From the NCBI GenBank assembly GCA_032229975.1, contig JAVXVG010000067.1, forward strand, positions 1 through 64,000: 64,000 nucleotides of DNA, in the 5' to 3' direction. Shown here one piece after another: positions 24,774 through 33,011 of the stretch. Both the position numbers and the translations under genes were made by a program. Under the pieces are notes generated by a model. The model was not told the DNA's origin. It did not search any database and worked only from the letters and a program-made list of their open reading frames with translations. This stretch comes from JAIVGV01 sp032229975. Lineage in GTDB: Bacteria; Acidobacteriota; Blastocatellia; Pyrinomonadales; Pyrinomonadaceae. Numbering within the stretch: position 1 is the first letter of the stretch; the number at the start of each line of letters is the position of its first letter.

Positions 24774-26339
24774 ATGTCTAAAGCCCGAATGATTCTATTT
24801 AGTATGGGAACTCAGTACAGCAATGACTTACGTGTTCAAGTGTTGAGCAATCAAGCACTAATGACAGACCTCTTTTTAATACAACCTTGGATTAGTGATA
24901 AAGACGTTGTGCAACTGGGCATTGAGACTTCATTAGTTGCTGCCGGAAATATGCTTGAGTCGCTTCGAGCCATTGGCATTATTCAAAAACAGGGAAATAG
25001 ATATACGTGTTCCCTGGAAATATTGAATTGGGTTTCAGAGCTTCTGCCCCCCAAGGATGACGTTGACCTGCTTAGGCGGTCTATGCGTAAACATTTCCAG
25101 CCTGCTGTTCAGGACGCAATGGTACGTGACACTCTGGAAGCTTTAAGTGCTATGGAAACCGGAGAGCATTTGCCCTATCGCCCTAAATGGTATTTTGACC
25201 TCACGGCAATCATCCATCCAGCGTTAACAATCAACGTTGACCTCAACATTACGGAATGCTCCGATGCCCTCTGCACTTTTGTTAAGCCTGTGTACCCTAA
25301 TCTTAGAAGTCAGGTTAATGAAGGCAATTTAAAGCTTGCAGCGTTCCTGCGCGGCCTCGATCTCTATCATTTCGATTACGAAACTCTAGAGGCAAGTAAC
25401 GAGCACATACTTGATCCTTCGCCAAAATTCTCGGGTTTACTTAAACAGTTAGCCGATTGCAATTCGGTCGATAAAAAGCCTGTCCTTTTTCGTATGGGAA
25501 AGGTAGAACATTATATCGAACTTTCCTTTGCTCTACAGGTCGCCTTCCAAGGAGCCCAGTCAATCTGGCATGTTGTGGATAGACGAGTAGGACAGATGCG
25601 GCTGATCAGAGCCATGCATTTCACTAAATGGTTCATCACCGCGCATCGTCTAAAACAACCTACAAATTTATTCAATATTGCGCGCGCTAAGCTAGACTTG
25701 TTGGTTTTCAAATCCCAGCGAGGGCAGTTATCTACACAAGTTATAGAATCTAAGATTTCGGAGGTCATTGACTCACTATCAGCTGGAATCGAAGAATTCT
25801 CGCGATTCGTAACAGAGATTTCAGGACGGGAGTATCAGATCGTTACCAACCTTGAGAAGGTAGAGGAAGTAGACGTTATCGCGGTACTAGAAGATGTCGT
25901 TACCGACATAGAATATATTTACGCCAAGCCCTCGGGTGTACAACTTACTCTTGAAATCATCGCTCCCGACGACACAAGCCATTTCATTCGCGCGAGCCAT
26001 TTCTTAATAAGAGAAGCTCTCTTTAACATTATCCATAATGCATTCAAGCATGGCAGTCACCATGTTAAGAATCCAGAGATCCACGTGCGCTGCACTTCAT
26101 CGTTATCAATGCTTCTGATTGAAGTTGAAGATAATGGACAAGGCATGAGTGAACACGATCTACAAGAGTACGTCGAAGCGTTCGAAGATATAAGGCCTGC
26201 GGTCAGTCCCGCGGAAAATGGCGCTCTTTCTGGGTTGTCGTTAGCAATGTCAGTAGTAAAGAATAGTGGCGGGAATATATCATTTATGAACCTTCAGCCT
26301 ACAGGATTTCGGATTACTCTAACTTTTGGCGGAGCTTGA
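24774..26339 (+). CDS. Soluble histidine kinase with N-terminal winged-helix-like region
   Basis: This 521-residue protein has no membrane helix. Residues 1-90 resemble a winged helix (AAGNMLESLRAIGIIQKQGNRY). The middle is unassigned. A dimerisation helix carries the H-box HRLKQP with H291. The ATPase domain has the N-box NIIHNAFKH (418-426), the G1 box DNGQGM (453-458) and a later GLSLAMSVVKNSGG. It should phosphorylate itself and the response regulator two genes on. The gene order kinase, K+ channel, regulator is unusual and suggests sensing tied to ion flux. Base use is A+T-richer than the chromosome. Confidence 0.8.
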   Translation: MSKARMILFSMGTQYSNDLRVQVLSNQALMTDLFLIQPWISDKDVVQLGIETSLVAAGNMLESLRAIGIIQKQGNRYTCSLEILNWVSELLPPKDDVDLLRRSMRKHFQPAVQDAMVRDTLEALSAMETGEHLPYRPKWYFDLTAIIHPALTINVDLNITECSDALCTFVKPVYPNLRSQVNEGNLKLAAFLRGLDLYHFDYETLEASNEHILDPSPKFSGLLKQLADCNSVDKKPVLFRMGKVEHYIELSFALQVAFQGAQSIWHVVDRRVGQMRLIRAMHFTKWFITAHRLKQPTNLFNIARAKLDLLVFKSQRGQLSTQVIESKISEVIDSLSAGIEEFSRFVTEISGREYQIVTNLEKVEEVDVIAVLEDVVTDIEYIYAKPSGVQLTLEIIAPDDTSHFIRASHFLIREALFNIIHNAFKHGSHHVKNPEIHVRCTSSLSMLLIEVEDNGQGMSEHDLQEYVEAFEDIRPAVSPAENGALSGLSLAMSVVKNSGGNISFMNLQPTGFRITLTFGGA

Positions 26340-26391
26340 GGGATGTAAAGATAATGCCGGGTTCAATTAGAAGCCGACGCGGGGAATTGAA

Positions 26392-27081
26392 ATGCAGAAA
26401 GAGAAAAATAACAGAATTTCCGAGCCAACATTGCCAGTTGATCGCCGAAGTAGAATTAAAGAACTCGGTGACCAGTTATTGCATGAAATCACCTCTTTCG
26501 AACCAGTGGACGGGGTTGAGGAAGAGTTTCTATACGAAATACCTGAGGCCCTTAAAACTTTTGCCAACACCTTCGAGCATCAAGTAAAGCGATGGGATTC
26601 AGAAAGACATCTGAGTGCATCGGAACTCAGTGTTACTTGCGGTATTTTGAGGAAAGCAAGAATAGCAGCTGAGACTCGCAGATTCATGGAACTCACGGAG
26701 TGGCTTGGTGTAAATGAAAATTGGTGGAAAACGAGGCTACATTTCCGTAAGAGGTCTTATGGGACTGCATCACTCTTATGGTTTGTCGGTGCCACTACGG
26801 GGTTCGGTACGAACATTAAGCGCTGGCTATTATCGATTGCGGTTATTATTATAATCTCTGCGGTTCTTGCATCCCCTAACCTTGATTATGGCACTAAGCA
26901 CCAAAGCTTCGGTAATGCTATTTACTGGAGTATTATTACAATTTCTACGGTGGGGTATGGGGACATCACCCCGAAAGACCGTCCGGTTCCTAAGATCATA
27001 GCCGCATCTGAGGCTGTAATCGGTCTTGTGATGTTCATTGGCTTGGGTATGCTAATTGGGGAAAAGATGCGAAGGACCTAA
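26392..27081 (+). CDS. Two-helix potassium channel protein
   Basis: At 229 residues it has a cytoplasmic N-terminal part of about 140 residues, helix 1 (RWLLSIAVIIIISAVLA, 144-160), a pore loop with the K+ filter TVGYGD (186-191), and helix 2 (IIAASEAVIGLVMFIGLGML, 202-221). This is the Ion_trans_2/KcsA-like plan, with four subunits per channel. The long N-terminal region is not a known domain; it may receive a signal from the kinase. It lies 52 bases after the kinase gene and 14 bases before the regulator gene, so they form one operon. Confidence 0.85.
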   Translation: MQKEKNNRISEPTLPVDRRSRIKELGDQLLHEITSFEPVDGVEEEFLYEIPEALKTFANTFEHQVKRWDSERHLSASELSVTCGILRKARIAAETRRFMELTEWLGVNENWWKTRLHFRKRSYGTASLLWFVGATTGFGTNIKRWLLSIAVIIIISAVLASPNLDYGTKHQSFGNAIYWSIITISTVGYGDITPKDRPVPKIIAASEAVIGLVMFIGLGMLIGEKMRRT

Positions 27082-27095
27082 GGAGGCATCAAATC

Positions 27096-27485
27096 ATGAA
27101 CGTACTGTGGTTAGTCGAAGACAGTCCTAATCAACTCAAAAGATTAGAATCTCTGTTGAGAGACTTGGAGTATGAAGTCCATGCATTTCGGAATGCAGAC
27201 GAGTTGCTGGAACACATTTCGGACTTGCCGACTCCTGACGCTATTGTCATGGATTTAGCCCTAAAGGTAACTAGCAACGGCTTTCAAGCAGCCGAGAAGA
27301 TCCGCGCGCTGCGACCCGAAATATCCGTAGAGAAATTCTGCTTTATATCTGGCTGGAAAAAACAGTTCAGCCCTTTAACTCCGAACGCGTTTGCAGACTC
27401 CGAGATCATCGATAAGGCGAATTGGAGACTGCAAGATCTACAAGAAGCACTTGACCACGCCATTAACAGCCAACGAACTGCCTGA
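27096..27485 (+). CDS. Single-domain response regulator
   Basis: The 129-residue protein is a receiver only: acidic pair E8-D9 (WLVEDSPN), phospho-acceptor D53 (AIVMDLAL) and a switch-region serine in FISGW. The usual lysine region is altered (SEIIDKANWRL). With no output domain it must act on a partner, perhaps the channel or the kinase. An AGGAGG site precedes the ATG. A decayed second copy follows directly. Confidence 0.85.
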   Translation: MNVLWLVEDSPNQLKRLESLLRDLEYEVHAFRNADELLEHISDLPTPDAIVMDLALKVTSNGFQAAEKIRALRPEISVEKFCFISGWKKQFSPLTPNAFADSEIIDKANWRLQDLQEALDHAINSQRTA

Positions 27486-27549
27486 AAAGGATATTCATCT
27501 CTTTTCATTCCATATACGGGATGAGTTAAAACTGATTATACATTAGGAG

Positions 27550-27910
27550 TGTTTTTTGGTTTATTGATGATGACGGGAACCAGCTAAAAAGATTGGAATC
27601 TCTGTTGAGAGACTTTAGGCACAGTGTTCATGCGTTTCAGAATCTTGGTGAGGTAGTTGGACAGATTTCGGATTTGCCAATCCCAGGTGCCGTGGTTATG
27701 AATTCAACCCTCATAGGCATGAGGAATGGCCATTAAGTAGCCACAGTCGTCCGCAAACCTCCGCAAGCTACGGACTGAAATCGCTTCGGAGAAATTCGTC
27801 TTTACCTCAGGATGGAAAGCATATCAATCCTCTTATCATGGAAGAGTTTCGTCACAATGTAATCCTTGATAAGGGGGTATGGAAGCTGTAAGACCTGCTA
27901 ACACCCACTA
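27550..27910 (+). pseudogene. Decayed tandem copy of the response regulator
   Basis: The first frame reads NQLKRLESLLRDF and VHAFQN, then QISDLP, nearly as in the intact gene, up to TAA at 27734. A second frame continues with LRTEIASEKFVFTSGWK, matching LRPEISVEKFCFISGWK. DKGVWKL followed by a stop near 27892 matches DKANWRL. The start codon is lost, while an AGGAG site is still present. The phospho-acceptor aspartate has become Asn (VVMNSTL). Confidence 0.85.
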
Positions 27911-27943
27911 GCCATGCCTTTGACAACTGATGAGGTGCCTAAA

Positions 27944-28939
27944 ATGAATTCCCGTCGTCTTTACTTATCGCTACTCGTAGCCGCCGTTCTAGTCGCTGCT
28001 GCTGCGCTCATTGCCACTCGCAGTTGCAATAACAACCATAATGGGGGTGAGACGTCAACGACAGTCCCAATAGGATATAGTCGCTTGCGGATAAGCCTCC
28101 CGCTATTTGTTGCTCAAGAGCAGAACCTATTTCAAAAGCATGGTGTCTCGGTAACGTTACAGATGTACGAGACCGCTCAGCCAATGATGCAATCGCTGGT
28201 CGAAGGCAAGATCAATGTCGCAGGCTACACAGCTCTTCCGATTACCTATAATGCTATACAGCGGTCTAACAACTCTCTGTACTTCGCAACTGCATTGCTT
28301 GAAGATCAAAAGCACCGGATCAGCTATCTGCTCCGCAAAAAGGGAAGCAACATTAAAACAATAGATGATCTTCGTGGTAAGAAGGTTGGAATTCTACCCA
28401 CCATCGCATATAAGGCGTGGTTACAAGAAATCCTTCGTGCGAATAAAGTCAATCCCGAATCTGTTGTTATTCAACAAGTCGCACCGGAAATTGAGGTGAG
28501 CAGCCTGAATTCTGGTGGGATTGATGCTCTTTTCACAAATGACCCGGTGGCAACAGCAGCCATTGCGAAGGGAGCAGGCGAATTAATTACTGATTTTGTA
28601 GAGGTTCCGAAGTATTTTGGAGAGCCGTTCCTCTTCGGAAGCTTCAATGCGCGAAAGGATTGGGCGGATGCGCACCCTTCTGAATTCACAGCTATCGTTG
28701 CGGCATTGGATGAAGCGGTCGAGTTCGTGAATCAGCATCCTGCGGAAGCAAAGCAATATATGCGGAAGTATATTCCTTCGCAATTTAGCGACCAAGTCGC
28801 ACTCTATCCTGATGCTTCGTATCTGAAGTCAACGGAAACCACAAAAGATATGTTTCAAAAAGAGGCTGATGCGGAATTTAAAATTGGCATCATTTCAAGC
28901 GGATTTGACGTTGATAGCTTGATCTATCATGCCAAGTGA
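27944..28939 (+). CDS. ABC-transporter substrate-binding protein (NMT1/SsuA type)
   Basis: I place the start at ATG 27944, giving 331 residues; a start at 27914 would add ten. The signal sequence SLLVAAVLVAAAALIATRSC may end in a lipid-carrying cysteine. The body has PLFVAQEQNLFQKHGVSVTL, IDDLRGKKVGI and AFTNDP-like GIDALFTNDPVA steps, typical of NMT1/SsuA/TauA-like binding proteins for sulfonates, nitrate or pyrimidine precursors. The substrate cannot be told. The stop overlaps the ATPase start (TGATG), so it is the first gene of an operon. Confidence 0.85.
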   Translation: MNSRRLYLSLLVAAVLVAAAALIATRSCNNNHNGGETSTTVPIGYSRLRISLPLFVAQEQNLFQKHGVSVTLQMYETAQPMMQSLVEGKINVAGYTALPITYNAIQRSNNSLYFATALLEDQKHRISYLLRKKGSNIKTIDDLRGKKVGILPTIAYKAWLQEILRANKVNPESVVIQQVAPEIEVSSLNSGGIDALFTNDPVATAAIAKGAGELITDFVEVPKYFGEPFLFGSFNARKDWADAHPSEFTAIVAALDEAVEFVNQHPAEAKQYMRKYIPSQFSDQVALYPDASYLKSTETTKDMFQKEADAEFKIGIISSGFDVDSLIYHAK

Positions 28940-29748
28940 TGAAGACCGTCAGATCTCTCCCTGAAGAAAAGCTCTATCCATCTGGCCTCACTGTCCAACA
29001 ACTGTGTGCGTGGTTTGGAGATGAGGACGACGGAGACCGACGCAATCCAATATTTTGGGGCGTCTCGTTCGATGTCCAGCCTGGTTATATTTTGGGCGTT
29101 GCAGGTCCTAATGGGGCTGGGAAATCTACACTCATGCGGTGCCTCGCCGGACTCCATCAACAGAGAACCGGCGAAGTCAAGATTAACGATCAGCCCGCCA
29201 CTGCACAGCGTATCGGTATTATACCTCAAGCATATACTGAATCGTTCTTCCCGTGGGCCAGCCTTTACACTAACATCACAATGGTTGGTGGTTCGGCAAG
29301 GTCACGTGTAATTGAACTAACACGGTCATTAGGTTTAAGCCTCGATCTAGGTCTCCGCCCACCTCAATGCAGCGGAGGCATGATTCAACAGGCTGCAATC
29401 ATAAGAGCGCTTGCTAGTAACCCTAATCTCCTGATCGCTGATGAGCCCTTCTCAGCGCTCGACGTGCGAATTGCAGCCATGGTACGTAGGGCATTGCGAG
29501 CGTATGTCAAAGATCAAGGGATTCCGGCCATCATTGTATCCCATGATCTGCTTAGCTTAGTAGAACTATGTGACATGGTTCTAGTCATCCCCGGTATTCC
29601 CTACACGACGGCAAATATTGAAGGATATGAACTAGCAAAGGTGATTCAAAATGAGAATCTGACTCTACATGTGCATTCTGCAGGATCTAATGGTGAGGAG
29701 GCAGGGTCATTTATAGATAGGATGACAAAACTATTGAGTAGGGTATAA
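28939..29748 (+). CDS. ABC-transporter ATPase
   Basis: The start ATG at 28939 overlaps the preceding stop; a GTG at 28936 is the alternative. Walker A is GPNGAGKS, the Q-loop is PQAYTES, the Walker B region is NLLIADEPFSALD, and the switch His is in IVSHD. The signature motif is CSGGMIQQ rather than LSGGQ-x-Q, a tolerable change. It partners the permease that follows after 2 bases. Confidence 0.88.
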   Translation: MKTVRSLPEEKLYPSGLTVQQLCAWFGDEDDGDRRNPIFWGVSFDVQPGYILGVAGPNGAGKSTLMRCLAGLHQQRTGEVKINDQPATAQRIGIIPQAYTESFFPWASLYTNITMVGGSARSRVIELTRSLGLSLDLGLRPPQCSGGMIQQAAIIRALASNPNLLIADEPFSALDVRIAAMVRRALRAYVKDQGIPAIIVSHDLLSLVELCDMVLVIPGIPYTTANIEGYELAKVIQNENLTLHVHSAGSNGEEAGSFIDRMTKLLSRV

Positions 29749-29750
29749 AC

Positions 29751-30599
29751 ATGAGCATTTATATTCTAAAGTGGAAGTACTGGCGAGCGGTGCTATATAA
29801 GCATCCTGGAATTATAGGGGCGTTCTGCTGTCTTCTCCTATGGTTTGTTGTAACTCAATGGCAGCTTGTTGGGCGTACACTGATTGCGAGTCCTCTTGAA
29901 GTTACTCATGTCGTTGTCGACTCACTGGCAGGACGGTTAGCTCGTGAAGAGAACGTGTTTATCCAAGCCTCCGCCACAATCCGTCGTGTCTTAATAGGCT
30001 GGTCGTTATCATTACTGGCTGGAATTATCATCGGAACAATCTTAGGACTTGCATCTACAGCTAACAGAATTATCGAGCCGGTTGTTGAGTTTTTTCGCTC
30101 AATACCTCCGATCATGTTGTTTCCTCTTTTCCTCGTTGCGTTCAATTACAACGAAGAAGCTTATATTGTCACTATTGCTTTAGGCTGTATTCCACTCGTT
30201 GTGCTGACAGTAGCTCAGGGATTTCAGCAAGTATCATCTGTTAGACTAGAGATACTTGAAGTATTTCGAGTGACTAAGGGAGTGCGCCTGTTTGCCCAGA
30301 TCATGGAGATATTACCCAGTTGTGTTCTAGCCGCCAGACTAGCATTCTCAATCAGTATCATTGTTACGGTTGTCAGCGAAATGGTCTTCACACCACGGGA
30401 TGGCATGGCACTTGGAGCCTTAGCGAAACAAGCAGAAATGGCATTCCATACTCCAATTCTTATTGCTTCAATATTGATCATTGGTCTATTCGGTTATGCT
30501 GGGAATCTTGGAATTAGAAAAATTGAAGAGCGGCTTGGATATTCAAAGATAAATGGAATCTTAGGGGGAGAGCATAGTACGCTCAATCTACCAAGATAA
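29751..30599 (+). CDS. ABC-transporter permease (SsuC/TauC type)
   Basis: The 282-residue protein has about six membrane helices and the BPD_transp_1 coupling loop VFRVTKGVRLFAQIMEILP-like segment. FFRSIPPIMLFPLFLV is the classic SsuC/TauC helix. It completes a binding protein-ATPase-permease operon. It is A+T-rich like the rest of this cargo block. Confidence 0.9.
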   Translation: MSIYILKWKYWRAVLYKHPGIIGAFCCLLLWFVVTQWQLVGRTLIASPLEVTHVVVDSLAGRLAREENVFIQASATIRRVLIGWSLSLLAGIIIGTILGLASTANRIIEPVVEFFRSIPPIMLFPLFLVAFNYNEEAYIVTIALGCIPLVVLTVAQGFQQVSSVRLEILEVFRVTKGVRLFAQIMEILPSCVLAARLAFSISIIVTVVSEMVFTPRDGMALGALAKQAEMAFHTPILIASILIIGLFGYAGNLGIRKIEERLGYSKINGILGGEHSTLNLPR

Positions 30600-30828
30600 G
30601 TAAATGGTCAAATAACTAAGAGTATTCAATGTGCGGTATTACAAGCGGCAAGATACATTGTGGATACTAATAAGCTTTAAGCCATTGGTGTAGCGATTCA
30701 GTGTTATCTTGTCAAAGATTACCTAACAATGCATTTAATCCGACCTTGCAAGATCCATTTCTTACGTCCCTATCTTCCTTGATAAGGCTACATGCTGCTC
30801 ACTCAGGGCCAGTTGATTCGGACATTAA

Positions 30829-31320
30829 ATGGCTATGTCGCATCTAGAATCTCTTATCGCTGAGTATCTTGACTGGCAGGGTCACATCGTCCGGCGAAAC
30901 ATTAAAGTTGGGCGCCTTGGTCATGGTGGGTGGGAGATGGAGTTGGATATTGTCGGCTACCATCCCACGTCGGGCGCAATTGTTCATTATGAGCCATCAA
31001 TTGACGCCCTTAGCTGGGAGAAGCGAGAAGCCCGTTATTTGAAGAAATTTCAGGCCGGCAGGAAATATATCTTTACAGAAGTTTTCTCGTGGCTACCGCC
31101 TGAAACCCATCTTAAGCAGATAGCAGTGTTTATATCCCGACCACGTGAACGGAATGAGATTGCGGGTGGCACTCTCATCTCAATTGATGAACTCATGAGT
31201 GAGATCAGAGCCAGAGTGGTTGAGAGCGGGCCGATGTGCCGCAGTGCCATATCAGAGCAATACCCCTTGCTCCGAACACTGCAAATGACACATTCAGGCT
31301 ACTACAGGGCAGTTCAATGA
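30829..31320 (+). CDS. Predicted nuclease-fold protein, unknown
   Basis: At 163 residues, with a start like many small endonuclease-fold proteins: LESLIAEYLDWQGHIVRRNIKVGRL, then GGWEMELDIVGYHP and a later GAIVHYEPS. The E-x-E-x-D step and the spaced glutamate resemble a PD-(D/E)xK core, but no catalytic lysine is clear. The C-terminal part is unassigned. It stands alone between the ABC operon and a terminator; a defence or repair role is only a guess. Confidence 0.5.
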   Translation: MAMSHLESLIAEYLDWQGHIVRRNIKVGRLGHGGWEMELDIVGYHPTSGAIVHYEPSIDALSWEKREARYLKKFQAGRKYIFTEVFSWLPPETHLKQIAVFISRPRERNEIAGGTLISIDELMSEIRARVVESGPMCRSAISEQYPLLRTLQMTHSGYYRAVQ

Positions 31321-31377
31321 TTCATCTGATCCGGTTCGTGGTGATATTTCGAGGTCAGAAATTCCCTCCTGTGAGAA

Positions 31378-31503
31378 GTCACTTTGCGAGAGATAGTGAC
31401 ATAGGGATTCGGGGGTGAAAATCACTCTACGGGGAATCTGAAGGGTCAGAATGAGGGATAGAAAAGGGCGCTACCCTGCGATTGGGTAGCGCCTTTCGTT
31501 TTC
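31378..31503. terminator. Repeat copy 2 with terminator hairpin
   Basis: It is related to 24126-24234. The hairpin GGCGCTACCC (31467-31476) and GGGTAGCGCC (31484-31493) is followed by TTTCGTTTT and preceded by GAAAA. The stem differs from copy 1 by paired changes, so the structure is kept. Confidence 0.8.
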
Positions 31504-31517
31504 TCAGTTGTAACTAA

Positions 31518-31838
31518 TCAAGTAAACGGCGTCTCTTGTATCGCCTGAATCTGGGCCGTCCCTTCCGGCATCTCCGAAACCTTGAGACGGATGGGCTGAC
31601 TTGCAACCCGCTCCCATTCCTCAGCCGTAAAGCCGAGCGCGTACTGTTGGAAGTCGGTCTTTAAGGCAGTGATTTCTGAGTGATCATTGCTCAGCCTATG
31701 ATAGAGGTTGAGCAACGCCTGAACTCGGTCTTCAGCCTCGGTTTCCATGAAGCTATTTACGCCTGCGAACCCGCCGCCCGAGCCGTTCGCCGTAACGTAG
31801 GACGCCCCTTCGGCAACTAGTGCGTAAAAGGTTTTCAT
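31518..31838 (-). CDS. Unknown small protein
   Basis: The 106-residue protein is soluble, with a Gly-rich SYVTANGSGGGFAG near the start and acidic helices after it. Not recognised. It follows the 100-residue gene by 12 bases in the same direction, and both are G+C-rich, unlike the cargo on either side. They look like genes of the older, G+C-rich element stock. Confidence 0.55.
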   Translation of the reverse strand: MKTFYALVAEGASYVTANGSGGGFAGVNSFMETEAEDRVQALLNLYHRLSNDHSEITALKTDFQQYALGFTAEEWERVASQPIRLKVSEMPEGTAQIQAIQETPFT

Positions 31839-31850
31839 AAGCCCTCCCTT

Positions 31851-32153
31851 TCAGAATGTCGGAACGAGCTTCCTGATCCGGTCGGCCCTTTCGGGGTCGG
31901 TCTTTTCAACAACCCGCGCCTGGGCTTCCCTCTCAACGGCCTCGAAGGACTTCACAACTGCGTCGGCAATCTCCTGAACGACTTTTTTCCGCGCCTCGCG
32001 TTCCTGCATCAGCTCAGGAGACCCGAAACGGCCCACCTCGTGCATCGGGATGGGGGCATTCATGACCGCGCTGACGGCGGCTTTGACGGCCTTCGTCATT
32101 TCCGACGCGATTAGCTCCCTGATCTCGTCTTTTTCGTCTTTTGTGAGTGGCAT
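31851..32153 (-). CDS. Unknown small helical protein
   Basis: 100 residues, very charged, mostly helix (EIRELIASEMTKAVKAAVSAV; EIADAVVKSFEAVEREAQAR). No known motif. First gene of a two-gene unit with 31518-31838. A GGGGGAGAAACC site precedes the ATG. Confidence 0.55.
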   Translation of the reverse strand: MPLTKDEKDEIRELIASEMTKAVKAAVSAVMNAPIPMHEVGRFGSPELMQEREARKKVVQEIADAVVKSFEAVEREAQARVVEKTDPERADRIRKLVPTF

Positions 32154-32701
32154 GGTTTCTCCCCCTGGTTCAAGTGTGGGTCAATGTCGCACCGTCGCAA
32201 CAATTGCCGACATTCTGCTCTTGGCTTCGGGCAAAGTCAAGGCTTTTTGAATAACTCAGACATACCTTCTAATCCGCATAATCGAGTGCGAGTCATGACT
32301 GTGAGACGCTTCCCTGTCTCCTTACTTGGTTATGATAAGCTTAAGAAGCCAGTTCCTGCTGTTGATGGCCCTTCCGTATGGGCGATTCGCCTCAATCGGA
32401 GGTTTCCCACTTGAGAATAGGTGCGGACGATCTAAGTGACCTTCGACGAAGGTGGCAGTCATCTACGGCTCGCAGAGTGGCTTACAAATGCTAGCACCAA
32501 TCGCGTGACGGTTCGAATCGCAAAGGATATGCTAGACAAGGGGCGTGTAAAGCATAGCAGTACCTGGGATTAATCCATGGCAGCAGCTATCTTAAATAGT
32601 TTTGTTCAACAAAATTCTGATGTTGACTTTATGTATGTAACCAATTATACGAATAGCCTTGTCCCTATTGAGGGCAACCAACATAATAGTAGGCAGGGTG
32701 C
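32154..32701. other. Gap of about 550 bases in element B
   Basis: No gene is supported. Bases 32436-32573 hold a 45-codon frame with a plausible end (GTG start), without a family. The stretch may contain scars of earlier recombination, because base composition changes here. Confidence 0.4.
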
Positions 32702-32983
32702 TTGAAGTTCTATATGTACAAAGAAACATATCAGGAATTGAAGGGCTCAGGCTTCTGCGTCGCTTGCAAAAAGCCAAGGGGCAAGACAGGGACGACAATT
32801 TATTGTCGAGGTTGCGCTGATAAAGCTGCGGAACGCACCAAGCGTAGGCTCGGGATGAGAGCGGCTCAAGGTAAGTGTGTTAGATGTGGGAAGCCACGCG
32901 GTCGGAATGCAACTCTGGTTCACTGTCGAGAGTGCGCTGACGAAATGAATTTAAAAAGTAGGACGGTGTGGCGGAAGCCATAG
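32702..32983 (+). CDS. Small protein with two zinc-ribbon repeats
   Basis: The product (93 residues from a TTG, or 89 from the ATG at 32714) has two copies of C-x2-C-x-KPRG-x(n)-C-x2-C. These are FCVACKKPRGKTGTTIYCRGC and CVRCGKPRGRNATLVHCREC. Such ribbons bind nucleic acid or partners. It is immediately upstream of the restriction-modification-like cassette and in the same direction as its first gene, so it may control it. Confidence 0.65.
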   Translation: MKFYMYKETYQELKGSGFCVACKKPRGKTGTTIYCRGCADKAAERTKRRLGMRAAQGKCVRCGKPRGRNATLVHCRECADEMNLKSRTVWRKP

Positions 32984-33011
32984 TTTTATTGACCCAATAT
33001 TAGAACTCGTA

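Noticed and set aside
32436..32573. 45-codon frame in the gap before the zinc-ribbon gene
   Set aside because: It is short, has no ribosome site, and no family was recognised.
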